DNA of 64,000 nucleotides from Blastococcus haudaquaticus. GTDB lineage: Bacteria > Actinomycetota > Actinomycetes > Mycobacteriales > Geodermatophilaceae. Of this stretch, positions 1-9,849 are shown piece by piece. The notes below the pieces were generated by a model. The model saw nothing but the letters and a program-made list of their open reading frames with translations. It did not search any database and had not been told where the DNA came from. The position numbers and the translations under genes are program-made. Within the stretch, counting starts at the first letter, position 1. Each line of letters starts with the position of its first letter. The stretch is from assembly GCF_900230285.1 (NCBI RefSeq), contig NZ_OCNK01000003.1, forward strand, positions 744,001-808,000, written 5' to 3'.

Positions 1-1398
1 GACCCGATCGCAGGGGTGCTGGCGCTCGGGGCCGTGCTGGCGGCGCTCGCCCGCACGGGCCTCACCTTCCGGGACGTCCGGGCCCTGGCCGACAGCCGTC
101 GCCAGGCGCGGACCGACGAGCTCACCGGGCTGCCGAACCGGCGGTCGGTCTTCGAGGCGCTGCAGGCCGCGAACGGGCGGCTGCGTGCCGGGGAGAGCGT
201 CGCCGTCCTCGTACTGGACCTGGACCGGTTCAAGGAGATCAACGACTCCCTCGGCCACGCCGTCGGGGATGCGCTGCTGCGGCAGGTCGGGCCGCGGCTC
301 GCCCGCGAGCTCCGTTCGGAGGACGTCCTGGCCCGACTGGGCGGCGACGAGTTCGTCGTCCTGGCCTCCGACCTCGACGACGCGGACGCCGGGGCGCTGG
401 CCAAGCGCCTGCTCACGCAGCTGCGGCAGCCCTTCCGCGTGGGCAGCATGACCCTCACCGTCGACGCCAGTGTCGGGGTCGCCATCGGTCCCGAGCACTC
501 GGTGACCGCCGAGGAGCTCCTCCAGCTCGCCGACCTGGCCATGTACTCGGCGAAGGCCGGCCGCGGCGGCGTCGCGGTCTACGACGACGAGCGCGACGGC
601 TCCGGCCGCCACCGCCTGGAGGCCGTCGAGCAGCTGCGCGCCGGCATCTCCGGCGGCCAGCTCGTCCTGCACTACCAGCCCAAGCTGGCCCTCGGCACCG
701 GCGAGGTGGAGGGCGTCGAGGCCCTGGTGCGCTGGGAGCACCCCACGCGGGGGCTGGTGTACCCGGACCAGTTCATCGAGCTGGCCGAGTCCGCCGGGCT
801 CATGGCCTCCCTGACCACGCGCGTCGTCGAGCTCGCCCTGGCCCAGTGCCGCTCGTGGGCCGACCAGGGACGCTGGCTGACCGTCGCGGTCAACGTGAGC
901 CCGTCGAACCTGGTCGACGAGCAGTTCCCGGGAGAGGTCGCGCGGCTGCTGGCTGCGCACGACCTCCCGTCGGGCGTGCTCACCCTCGAGGTGACGGAGA
1001 GCATCCTCATGGAGGACCGCGACCGCGCCGTCGGCGTGCTGACCCGGCTGCGCGATGCCGGCGTCGGCGTCTCCATCGACGACTACGGCACCGGCTACTC
1101 CAGCCTCGCCTACCTCGCCACGCTCCCGGTGACCGAGCTGAAGCTGGACCGCGCCTTCGTCGGGGAGATGGCCGGCAGCCCGCGGGCGGAGTCCATCGTC
1201 ACCTCCACGCTGCAGCTCGCCCACGCCATGGGCCTGTCCTTCGTCGCGGAGGGGGTGGAGGACCAGGGCACCCTGGACACGCTCACCTTCCTCGGGTGCG
1301 ACGTCGTCCAGGGCTACCACGTGAGCCGGCCGTTGCCGCCCGAGCAGCTGTGGGCGTGGCTGTCCGAGCGCGCGTCCGAGGAGCTCGCCGTCCTCTGA
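1..1398 (+). CDS. GGDEF-EAL cyclic-di-GMP signalling protein, 5' end outside window
   Basis: C-terminal part of a protein that makes and/or breaks cyclic di-GMP. The frame is open to base 1, so the true start and any sensor or membrane domain lie upstream. Counting from the GTG at 16, a GGDEF domain spans about residues 32-195, with GGDEF at 109-113 and an RSED inhibitory-site motif five residues before it. An EAL domain follows (about 205-450), with EAL at 235-237, DDYGTGYSS and AEGVED. Both active sites look intact, so either activity is possible. It ends 3 bp from the convergent thioesterase gene. A full-length paralogue lies at 32432-35338. Which activity dominates cannot be read from sequence. 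Confidence 0.95.
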   Translation, partial: DPIAGVLALGAVLAALARTGLTFRDVRALADSRRQARTDELTGLPNRRSVFEALQAANGRLRAGESVAVLVLDLDRFKEINDSLGHAVGDALLRQVGPRLARELRSEDVLARLGGDEFVVLASDLDDADAGALAKRLLTQLRQPFRVGSMTLTVDASVGVAIGPEHSVTAEELLQLADLAMYSAKAGRGGVAVYDDERDGSGRHRLEAVEQLRAGISGGQLVLHYQPKLALGTGEVEGVEALVRWEHPTRGLVYPDQFIELAESAGLMASLTTRVVELALAQCRSWADQGRWLTVAVNVSPSNLVDEQFPGEVARLLAAHDLPSGVLTLEVTESILMEDRDRAVGVLTRLRDAGVGVSIDDYGTGYSSLAYLATLPVTELKLDRAFVGEMAGSPRAESIVTSTLQLAHAMGLSFVAEGVEDQGTLDTLTFLGCDVVQGYHVSRPLPPEQLWAWLSERASEELAVL

Positions 1399-1401
1399 GG
1401 G

Positions 1402-1941
1402 TCAGCTCTGGGGGATCGGGAAGACGAGCAGCGAGCTGGACGCCGTCGCCACCGACTTCCCGGCGGCGTCGAGGACCTCGCCCTCGGCGAAGGCCACCCG
1501 CCGGCCCGGCTTGATCACGCGCCCGACCGCGGTGAGGGGCCCGCTGCCCGCGTGCACCGCCCGCAGGTAGTTCACCTTCAGCTCGATCGAGGTGTAGCCG
1601 ACACCGGCGGGCAGCGTCGTGTGCACCGCGCACCCGGCGACGGTGTCGAGCATCGTGCAGACCAGCCCACCGTGGACGACGCCGATCGGGTTGTAGACCG
1701 ACTCGTCGACCTCGCAGGTGAACTCGACGCGGCCCTCCTCGATGTGCGTGATGCCCATCTGCATCAGCATGGCGATCGGCGGAGGCGGCAGGACGCCGTC
1801 CCGGATGGCCTCCATCGTCGCGAGGCCGGTGCGCTCCGATGCTCCGGCCGCGGTGATCAGCGGGTCGTGCCAGGTGACGGTCCGCGAGCGCGGGTCCCCC
1901 CAGCTCTCGGGTGCGGTCGCGGTCGTGGGCTCAGCGGTCAT
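1402..1941 (-). CDS. PaaI-family hotdog thioesterase
   Basis: A 179-residue hotdog-fold protein of the PaaI/YdiI type, which hydrolyses acyl- or aryl-CoA thioesters in the cytoplasm. The diagnostic stretch is GVVHGGLVCTMLDTVAGCAV, whose HGG turn precedes the long hotdog helix, followed by beta strands ending in ASSSLLVFP. An extra N-terminal segment of about 50 residues precedes the fold. ATG at 1941 is the first good start. The substrate cannot be predicted, and no catabolic cluster surrounds it. It is convergent with the GGDEF-EAL gene and separated from the upstream sdhB by a strong hairpin at 1991-2023, so it is probably transcribed on its own. Confidence 0.85.
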   Translation of the reverse strand: MTAEPTTATAPESWGDPRSRTVTWHDPLITAAGASERTGLATMEAIRDGVLPPPPIAMLMQMGITHIEEGRVEFTCEVDESVYNPIGVVHGGLVCTMLDTVAGCAVHTTLPAGVGYTSIELKVNYLRAVHAGSGPLTAVGRVIKPGRRVAFAEGEVLDAAGKSVATASSSLLVFPIPQS

Positions 1942-1990
1942 GCCGTCTAGGTTCGCACATCGAACTCAGGTGCAGAGCTCCCGGTACGAC

Positions 1991-2023
1991 GAAGGACCCA
2001 TCCCGCACCGGGATGGGTCCTTC
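1991..2023 (-). terminator. Hairpin terminator after sdhCAB
   Basis: A perfect 14-bp inverted repeat (arms 1991-2004 and 2010-2023) with a 5-nt loop lies 23 bp past the sdhB stop codon. No T-tract follows, as is common in high-GC actinobacteria. It sits between two genes on the minus strand and would end the sdh transcript before the thioesterase. Confidence 0.8.
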
Positions 2024-2045
2024 ATCGCAGGGTCCGAGCCGCTCG

Positions 2046-2867
2046 TCAGCTCTTGGGTCGCGCTCCGGCGCGGAGGGCACCGAGCAGGTCGTGGTTGAGC
2101 CGGGAGATCGTCTCCATGGAGATCCCCTTGGGACAGGCGTGCGAGCACTCCCCGATGTTGGTGCAGCCACCGAAGCCCTCGCGGTCCTGCTGGGCGACCA
2201 TGTTGACCACGCGGTCGTCGCGTTCCGGCTGGCCCTGGGGGAGCAGCCCGAGGTGGGTGACCTTCGCGGCGGTGAACAGCATCGACGACGCGTTGGGGCA
2301 GGCGGCGACACAGGCGCCGCAGCCGATGCAGGTGGCGGCGTCGAACGCGGCGTCGGAGTCCTTCTTGGGCACCGGGGTGGCGTGCGCCTCGGGGGCGGTC
2401 CCGGTCGGGACCGAGATGTAGCCACCGGCCTGGATGATGCGGTCGAACGCCCGCCGGTCGACGGCGAGGTCCTTGATCACCGGGAACGGGCTGGCCCGCC
2501 ACGGCTCGATGTCGATCTTGTCGCCGTCCTTGAAGGACCGCATGTGCAGCTGGCAGGTGGTCGTCTGCTGCGGACCGTGCGCCTCGCCGTTGATCATGAC
2601 CCCGCACATGCCGCAGATGCCCTCGCGGCAGTCGTGGTCGAAGGCCACCGGGTCGTCGCCCTGCATGATCAGCTGCTCGTTGAGCACGTCGAGCATCTCG
2701 AGGAACGACATGTCCGGCGAGATGTCGGTGACCTTGTAGGACACCATCTTGCCCTTGACCGACGGGTCCTTCTGGCGCCAGATGCGCAGGGTCAGGTTCA
2801 TGCCGCGCTTGCCGGCGTCGGTGTTCCCGACGCTGGACTGCATGGCGTCCTCACGTGTGGCTGTCAC
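2046..2867 (-). CDS. sdhB: Succinate dehydrogenase iron-sulfur subunit SdhB
   Basis: Iron-sulfur subunit that carries electrons from the flavoprotein to the membrane anchor of succinate:quinone reductase. In the 273-residue reading (GTG at 2867), the [2Fe-2S] ligands are C80, C85, C88 and C105. The second half holds the [12 protein letters not shown] motif (C180-C190) and C235/C241/C245 in a CSHACPKG context, the usual ligands of the [4Fe-4S] and [3Fe-4S] clusters. The start is uncertain: GTG 2867 and ATG 2843 both have purine-rich sites upstream, and conserved sequence begins only near residue 23. It lies 22 bp after sdhA and is the last gene of sdhCAB. Confidence 0.97.
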   Translation of the reverse strand: MTATREDAMQSSVGNTDAGKRGMNLTLRIWRQKDPSVKGKMVSYKVTDISPDMSFLEMLDVLNEQLIMQGDDPVAFDHDCREGICGMCGVMINGEAHGPQQTTTCQLHMRSFKDGDKIDIEPWRASPFPVIKDLAVDRRAFDRIIQAGGYISVPTGTAPEAHATPVPKKDSDAAFDAATCIGCGACVAACPNASSMLFTAAKVTHLGLLPQGQPERDDRVVNMVAQQDREGFGGCTNIGECSHACPKGISMETISRLNHDLLGALRAGARPKS

Positions 2868-2889
2868 TTGAAGCTCCGCTGTATCGGTG

Positions 2890-4836
<1,947 letters not shown>

Positions 4837-4850
4837 TGCTGGGGAACTCC

Positions 4851-5552
4851 TTAGTCCACGAGCCCGAAGAGGACGCTGAAGGGCACGAGCAGGAAGCCGC
4901 CGATGAGCAGCGTCGAGAACACCAGGGCGAAGGCGTTGACCGTGCGCTCGCGGCGGCGGTTGCTCTGACCCAGGGTCTGCGTGACGCTCCAGATGCCGTG
5001 CCGCAGGTGCATGCCCAGCAGGATCAGCGCGACGACGTAGAACGCGGTGATGAACGGGTTCTGGAAGCTGGCGACGAGCCGGTCGTAGGGCGTCGAGTCG
5101 GTGCCGTCGGGGTTCACCGCACCGACCGTGAGGTCGAGGATGTGCCAGATGATGAACAGCAGCACGATGACGCCGCCCCAGCGCATGGTGCGGGACGCGT
5201 AGCTCTGGGCCACCGACTTCTTCGTGACGTACGCCTGCGGGCGGGCCTTCTTCGCCTGGCGCCACAGGGAGACCGCGGCCCAGAAGTGTGCGACGACGGC
5301 GACGACCAGGACGATGCGGACGATCGTCAGCACGGTCTGGTGGGGGACGGCCGGCTCGCCGACGGTCCGGATCCACTCGGAGTAGCTGTTGAACGAGTCC
5401 CGGCCCGCGAAGACCTTGAGGTTCCCGACCACGTGGGCGACCAAGTACAGCAGCATGACGATGCCGCTGACGGCCATCACGACCTTCTTGACCACCGAGT
5501 TGGTCTTCGCGACCTTCGGTGTTCCGCGCCCTGTGTGCGTCACTGTCACCAC
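4851..5552 (-). CDS. sdhC: Succinate dehydrogenase cytochrome b subunit SdhC
   Basis: Membrane anchor of about 233 residues with five hydrophobic segments (near residues 25-45, 75-95, 125-145, 165-190 and 210-230) and histidines in VAHVVGN, VAHFWAA, IWHILD and MHLRHG that can bind two b haems. It passes electrons from SdhB to quinone. Four GTG codons cluster at 5558, 5552, 5549 and 5543. A TAACTT box at 5559-5564 abuts the first, so leaderless initiation at 5552 or 5549 fits best; I chose 5552. It is the first gene of sdhCAB, with no sdhD after it. Confidence 0.92.
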   Translation of the reverse strand: MVTVTHTGRGTPKVAKTNSVVKKVVMAVSGIVMLLYLVAHVVGNLKVFAGRDSFNSYSEWIRTVGEPAVPHQTVLTIVRIVLVVAVVAHFWAAVSLWRQAKKARPQAYVTKKSVAQSYASRTMRWGGVIVLLFIIWHILDLTVGAVNPDGTDSTPYDRLVASFQNPFITAFYVVALILLGMHLRHGIWSVTQTLGQSNRRRERTVNAFALVFSTLLIGGFLLVPFSVLFGLVD

Positions 5553-5558
5553 ATGCAC

Positions 5559-5564
5559 AAGTTA
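5559..5564 (-). promoter_or_regulatory. sdhC: Candidate -10 box of the sdhCAB operon
   Basis: TAACTT read on the minus strand, six bases before the GTG at 5552. It matches the TANNNT box found before several apparently leaderless genes in this window. No convincing -35 was seen. Confidence 0.45.
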
Positions 5565-5643
5565 GGCCGCGTGGACCGTTGCGGCGAGGTAAACACGTGG
5601 TGACTCAGCTCTCGTAAGGCTGCCCTCACCCGGCTCCACGCCA

Positions 5644-5649
5644 TAGGGT
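5644..5649 (+). promoter_or_regulatory. Candidate -10 box for the molybdopterin oxidoreductase gene
   Basis: TAGGGT about 50 bp before the GTG at 5701, giving a short leader that contains the ribosome-binding site. Just upstream (5615-5630) is a sequence loosely like half of an iron box, judged too weak to call. Confidence 0.4.
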
Positions 5650-5700
5650 CATCCGTTGCGCGGCGCCCGGCCCCGCGCTCGGCCGAAGGGAGAGGACGAC

Positions 5701-6306
5701 GTGCCCGGACCCACCAGAGGATTCCTCGGACGCCGCGCCCGCGACCCGCGCCTGCCCCCGGGTCAGTACGACGTCGGCAGGGACTGGCCGGTGCTCACCG
5801 CCGAGCCCACGCCGCGGATCGCTCCCGAGACGTGGAGCATCACCGTCGACGGGAAGGTCGAGACGCCCACCACCTGGACCTGGGACGAGGCGCACGCCCT
5901 GCCCCCGTCGGAGTACCGCGGCGACATCCACTGCGTCACCACGTGGTCGAAGTTCGACACGCAGTTCGGCGGGGTGAGCGTCGACACGCTGCTCGAGGCC
6001 GCCCGCCCGACCGCCGAGGCGCACTTCGTCATGGCGACGTCCAAGACCGGGTACACGACCAACCTGCCGCTGGAGCACGTGACCGGGGGCAAGGCCTGGG
6101 TGGTCTGGGAGTTCGACGGCAAGCCGCTGCCGATCGAGCACGGCGGCCCGGTGCGGCTGCTCGTCCCGCACCTGTACTTCTGGAAGAGCGCGAAGTGGAT
6201 CAGCCGGCTGACCCTCCTGACGCGCGACCAGCAGGGCTTCTGGGAGCAGAACGGCTACCACGACCTCGGCGACCCGTGGCGTCAGCAGCGGTACCAGGGC
6301 GATTGA
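5701..6306 (+). CDS. Molybdopterin-dependent sulfite-oxidase-like oxidoreductase
   Basis: A 201-residue protein of the oxidoreductase molybdopterin-binding family (sulfite oxidase/MsrP fold). The cysteine in GDIHCVTTWSKFD is the expected molybdenum ligand, and KTGYTTNLPLE and PHLYFWKSAKW are family motifs. GTG at 5701 was chosen because GGGAGAGG lies 5 nt upstream. No signal peptide is visible, so it should be cytoplasmic, unlike periplasmic MsrP. It lacks the dimerisation domain of true sulfite oxidases. The next gene, an FAD reductase, overlaps or abuts it and is the likely electron partner. The substrate is unknown. Confidence 0.85.
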   Translation: MPGPTRGFLGRRARDPRLPPGQYDVGRDWPVLTAEPTPRIAPETWSITVDGKVETPTTWTWDEAHALPPSEYRGDIHCVTTWSKFDTQFGGVSVDTLLEAARPTAEAHFVMATSKTGYTTNLPLEHVTGGKAWVVWEFDGKPLPIEHGGPVRLLVPHLYFWKSAKWISRLTLLTRDQQGFWEQNGYHDLGDPWRQQRYQGD

Positions 6307-6314
6307 GCGGCGGC

Positions 6315-7046
6315 GTGAGCGAAGGGCTGGGCCTCGGCGGCCCCGAGGCGCCCCGCGGCGGCTGGCGCACGGCGACCGTCTCGCGCGTGCGCCGGCCCAT
6401 CCAGCGCTCGGTGGAGCTGCGCCTCGACGTGCACGACCGCATCGACCACATGGCCGGGCAGCACTACGTCGTCCGCCTCACCGCGGAGGACGGGTACACC
6501 GCCCAGCGGTCGTACTCGGTGGCCTCCGCGCCGGGGGACCCGCTCGTCGAGCTGTTCGTCGAGCGGCTGGACGACGGAGAGGTCTCCACGTACCTGGCCG
6601 ACGTCGTGGAGCCCGGTGACGAGCTGGAGGTGCGCGGGCCGATCGGCGGCTGGTTCGTCTGGGACGGCGACACCCCGGCGCTGCTGGTGGCCGGCGGGTT
6701 CGGCGTCGTCCCCTTCGTGGGGATGATCCGGCACGCCCGCGCGCTCGGGCGGCTGGACCTGCTCCGGGTGGTGGTGTCCAGCCGGACCCTGGCCGAGCTG
6801 CCCTACGCCGACGAGCTGATGGACGCCGGGGCGCTGGTGATCCTCACCCGCGAGGCGCACGGCATCCGGCCGGCCGGCCGGCTGACCGCCCCGGACCTGC
6901 TGCCCCTGTGGGAGCCGGGGCAGACCGCCTACGTGTGCGGGTCGGCCTCGTTCGCCGAGGCCGCCAGCCAGCTGCTGGTCGGCATGGGCTTCCCCGCCGA
7001 CGGCGTCCGGGTGGAGCGCTTCGGGCCCACGGGGGCACTCGCCTGA
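6315..7046 (+). CDS. FAD/NAD(P)-binding ferredoxin-reductase-like oxidoreductase
   Basis: A reductase of about 243 residues with an FAD-binding barrel (RSYSVASAPGD is the flavin motif) and a C-terminal NAD(P) domain (LLVAGGFGVVPFVGMIRHA, then AYVCGSASFAEAA). No [2Fe-2S] domain is present. The start is unclear: TTG 6303 overlaps the stop of the preceding molybdopterin gene and GTG 6315 lies just after it. Both imply translation coupled to that gene. The pair looks like a self-contained system: reductase takes electrons from NAD(P)H and hands them to the molybdenum centre or its mediator. Confidence 0.85.
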   Translation: MSEGLGLGGPEAPRGGWRTATVSRVRRPIQRSVELRLDVHDRIDHMAGQHYVVRLTAEDGYTAQRSYSVASAPGDPLVELFVERLDDGEVSTYLADVVEPGDELEVRGPIGGWFVWDGDTPALLVAGGFGVVPFVGMIRHARALGRLDLLRVVVSSRTLAELPYADELMDAGALVILTREAHGIRPAGRLTAPDLLPLWEPGQTAYVCGSASFAEAASQLLVGMGFPADGVRVERFGPTGALA

Positions 7047-7079
7047 GCCGGGGCGGCTCAGCCGCCGGCAGCCGGCCGG

Positions 7080-7685
7080 TCAGATCCAGCCGTGCCGGCG
7101 GGCCTCGACGACGGCGGCGTGCCGGTTGGGCGCGCCCAGCTTCACCGCCGCCGCGGACAGGTGGTTGCGCACGGTGCCGGGGGAGAGGTGTGCCCGGGCG
7201 GCGATCTCCTCGACCGGCGCGCCGCCGGCGGCCAGCTCCAGGATGTCGGCCTCCCGCGGTGTGAGGGGGCTGTCGCCGGCGCTGATTGCCTCCGCCGCCA
7301 GTTCCGGGTCGACGTAGCGCCCGCCGCGGTGGACGGTGCGCACCACGTCGCTGAGGACACCGGCCGGCACGGTCTTGGGCAGGAAGCCGCGGACCCCCGA
7401 CGCGAGGGCGCGCTTGAGGTGACCGGGGCGCCCGTGGCCGGTCACGATCACCAGCCCGCAACCGGGCAGCTCGGTGGCCAGGTCGGCGGCGAGCGAGATG
7501 CCGTCGCGGTCGGGCAGCTGGAGGTCCAGGACGGCCACCTCGGGGGCGTGCGCGCGGGCCATGGCCAGTGCCTCGTGCGCGGACGCCGCCTGGGCGACCA
7601 CCTCGAGGTCATCCTCCAGCGAGAGGAGTGCCGCCAGCGCCGACCGGATGAGGTTCTCGTCATCGGCGAGCAGGATGCGGATCAC
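7080..7685 (-). CDS. NarL/LuxR-family response regulator
   Basis: A 201-residue two-component regulator. The receiver domain covers residues 1-120, with acidic D8/D9, phospho-acceptor D54 in VLDLQLPDRDG and a lysine in FLPKTV. A LuxR-type helix-turn-helix occupies about 135-200 (LTPREADILELAAGG, then LSPGTVRNHLSAA). The GTG start at 7685 shares GTGA with the stop codon of the histidine kinase gene, so the two are translationally coupled. The adjacent ABC exporter at 8998-10806 is the likely target, as in many actinobacterial cell-envelope or drug-response systems; no operator was identified. Confidence 0.93.
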   Translation of the reverse strand: MIRILLADDENLIRSALAALLSLEDDLEVVAQAASAHEALAMARAHAPEVAVLDLQLPDRDGISLAADLATELPGCGLVIVTGHGRPGHLKRALASGVRGFLPKTVPAGVLSDVVRTVHRGGRYVDPELAAEAISAGDSPLTPREADILELAAGGAPVEEIAARAHLSPGTVRNHLSAAAVKLGAPNRHAAVVEARRHGWI

Positions 7686-8893
7686 GCGGCGGCCCCGGCC
7701 GGCAGCCTGGCGTCGACCGTGAAGGTGCCGGCGTCGGACTCCGCCCGGAGCCGGCCGTCCAGGGCGGCCAGCCGCTCGGCGAGCCCGGTGAGCCCGCTGC
7801 CCCAGCCCGCGCCCTCGTCGCCGGCGCCGTCGTTGACCACGGTGAGTCGGACCTCCCGCTCGGTGACCGTCAGGGTGATGGTGCACGCGGCGGCGCTGCT
7901 GTGCCGCAGCACGTTGGTGACCGCCTCGCGGACGACCCAGCCCAGGGCCGCGTGGAGCTGCTCCGGGAGGCCCGTCCCCGCGCCCTCGCCGACGACGGTG
8001 CAGGCGACGCCCGCCGCCCGGAGCACCGACCGGGCGCCGGCCAGCTCGCTCGCGAGGTCGGCGGAGCGGTACCCGCGCACGACCTCGCGCACCTCCCGCA
8101 GCGACCCCTCCGCGATCCGGCTGATGTCGGCCAGCTCGTCGGCCGCGCCCGCGTGGCCCCGTCGGACCAGCTCGGCGGCCAGCTGGGACTTGACCGCGAT
8201 CGTGGACAGGTCGCGGCCCATCACGTCGTGCAGGTCGCGGGCGAACCGCAGCCGCTCCTCGGCGACCGCCAGGTGGAGCTGGACCTCCCGGCTGCGCGCC
8301 ATCTCGCGCACGACGTCGAGCACCCAGACCGAGAACCGGAACCCCGTGACCACGGCGAGCACGGTGACGGAGAGCACGACCGCCAGCACCGCCGCGGCCG
8401 GCGCCCCGGCACCGTCGAGGTAGGCCACGAACGCGCTCAGCACGCCGATGACGATCGCCGGCGGGCAGAGCCGGCGCGTGGTCCACACCGTCGAGCACGC
8501 CGTCAGGACCGTGCCCAGGGGGAGGGCCACCGCCCAGAACACCACGGGCGTCGGCCCGTCGCCCCGCAACGCCCAGACCCCCACGCCCGCCGTCACACCG
8601 GCCGCGGCGAAGGCGGCCACCACCGGGAGCACGGGGAGTGGTTCGTCCCGGCGGTGCGCGGCCAGCCCGGTGCGGGCCACCACGATCGAACCGGCCGCCG
8701 TGGCTGCGCAGGCCGCCATGAAGAGGCCCACCCCGTGCGGCGGCGCGGGCTCCGCCCCGCCGTCGACCAGGGCCAGGGCGAAGAACGGGAGCGCACCGAG
8801 GAACGAGTAGAACGTCCACCTCGTGTAGAGGTAGAGACGATCCGTGTCGGAGCTGCTGCTCCACCACCTGACGACGTTCGGCACGGCGCCCAT
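7682..8893 (-). CDS. DesK/NarX-type membrane histidine kinase
   Basis: A 403-residue sensor kinase. Five to six hydrophobic segments fill about residues 25-190 with little external loop, so it probably senses something in or at the membrane. A HisKA_3 phospho-acceptor helix follows (RFARDLHDVMGRDLS, with the His in LHD). The C-terminal HATPase_c has REAVTNVLRHS and GSGLTGLAERL. ATG 8893 is the first start after three 21-bp tandem repeats; the frame is open through the repeats but offers no start codon in them. It precedes the response regulator with a 4-bp overlap. Confidence 0.92.
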   Translation of the reverse strand: MGAVPNVVRWWSSSSDTDRLYLYTRWTFYSFLGALPFFALALVDGGAEPAPPHGVGLFMAACAATAAGSIVVARTGLAAHRRDEPLPVLPVVAAFAAAGVTAGVGVWALRGDGPTPVVFWAVALPLGTVLTACSTVWTTRRLCPPAIVIGVLSAFVAYLDGAGAPAAAVLAVVLSVTVLAVVTGFRFSVWVLDVVREMARSREVQLHLAVAEERLRFARDLHDVMGRDLSTIAVKSQLAAELVRRGHAGAADELADISRIAEGSLREVREVVRGYRSADLASELAGARSVLRAAGVACTVVGEGAGTGLPEQLHAALGWVVREAVTNVLRHSSAAACTITLTVTEREVRLTVVNDGAGDEGAGWGSGLTGLAERLAALDGRLRAESDAGTFTVDARLPAGAAA

Positions 8894-8916
8894 GCTGCCG
8901 GAGCGCCGTGCCACCG

Positions 8917-8979
8917 CCGTGCCGACCCGACTTCTCGCCGTGCCGACCCGACTTCTCGCCGTGCCGACCCGACTTCTCG
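8917..8979. repeat. Three perfect 21-bp tandem repeats before a histidine kinase gene
   Basis: Three identical head-to-tail 21-bp units (8917-8937, 8938-8958, 8959-8979), with the start of a fourth degenerate unit after them. They lie between the permease stop and the kinase start. Exactly two helical turns per unit would put each copy on the same DNA face, as expected for a multi-site operator. A slipped-strand expansion is the alternative. If translated in the kinase frame they would encode a seven-residue Arg/Ser/Gly/Thr repeat. Confidence 0.9.
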
Positions 8980-8997
8980 CCGTGTCGGCCTGGTGGG

Positions 8998-9822
8998 TCA
9001 CCGGCGCGGGGCCCAGCGGAAGCCCCGCCGCGCGAGCACCGCGCCCACCACGAGCCAGCCGGCCAGCACCGCCAGCGGCAGCGGCGCGGCGCTCCACGCC
9101 CCGGCCAGGTCCACCACGTCGCCGTCCCAGGTGCGCCCGGACAGGCCGAGCCGACTCAGCTCCACGACCGGGGTGAGCGGCAGGTACCGCGCCGCGGTGG
9201 CGAGCGCCTCGGGCATGAGCGACAGCGGGAAGAACAGCCCGCACAGACTGGAGGAGATGACCAGCAGGGGCAGCGCGGTGATCTGGGCGCTCTCCGAGGT
9301 ACGGGTGAACGCCGTGCTGGCGGCAGCGAGCATCAGCATCAGGGCCGCGCCGCACAGCAGCGCCACCACCGGCAGGACCACGTCGACGGGCGCCGACCAC
9401 TCTCCGATGACGGCGACCCCCAGCGCGACGACCGCGATCTGGCCGGCGGTGACCAGAAGGGTGGGGGCGGCGATGCCGAGGACGACCTCGAGTCCGGTGA
9501 GCTCCCCGGTGCGCATCCGCTGCAGGATCTGTTCCTCCCGGCGGGCCACGAACGTGGTGAGCAGGTTGTAGTACGTGAGGAACACCAGCATCACGCCGAT
9601 GGCGGTGACGACGAGCTGCGGGCCGACCGGCCCGACCTCCTCGCCGATCCCGAGCGCCGGCACGGCCGCGACCAGGAGCAGCGGGAGCAGGACCGAGTTC
9701 ACGACCGCGGTGCGGTTGCGGAGGAAGAGGCGGAGCTCGGCGCCGGCCAGGGCCAGCGTGCGGCTGACCCTGCTGGGCCCGGCGTCGACAGGGGCGTGAG
9801 CGGCGGTGATGGCGGCGGACAT
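8998..9822 (-). CDS. ABC-2 type exporter permease
   Basis: A 274-residue membrane protein with about six hydrophobic segments and the ABC-2 permease layout: a cytoplasmic N-terminal stretch, then a first helix at about 38-60, and the segment EEQILQRMRTGELTGLEVVLG after the second helix. Charged cytoplasmic loops and a C-terminal Arg-rich end are visible. A GAGGAG ribosome-binding site precedes ATG 9822. It lies 27 bp after its ATPase gene, forming a DrrAB-like export pair. The cargo (drug, lipid or peptide) cannot be predicted. Confidence 0.9.
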   Translation of the reverse strand: MSAAITAAHAPVDAGPSRVSRTLALAGAELRLFLRNRTAVVNSVLLPLLLVAAVPALGIGEEVGPVGPQLVVTAIGVMLVFLTYYNLLTTFVARREEQILQRMRTGELTGLEVVLGIAAPTLLVTAGQIAVVALGVAVIGEWSAPVDVVLPVVALLCGAALMLMLAAASTAFTRTSESAQITALPLLVISSSLCGLFFPLSLMPEALATAARYLPLTPVVELSRLGLSGRTWDGDVVDLAGAWSAAPLPLAVLAGWLVVGAVLARRGFRWAPRR

Positions 9823-9849
9823 GGCGATCTCCTCAGCGGGATCAGGGAT

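Noticed and set aside
8917-8979. Possible CRISPR-like array
   Set aside because: The 21-bp units are directly tandem, without spacers, and only three in number.
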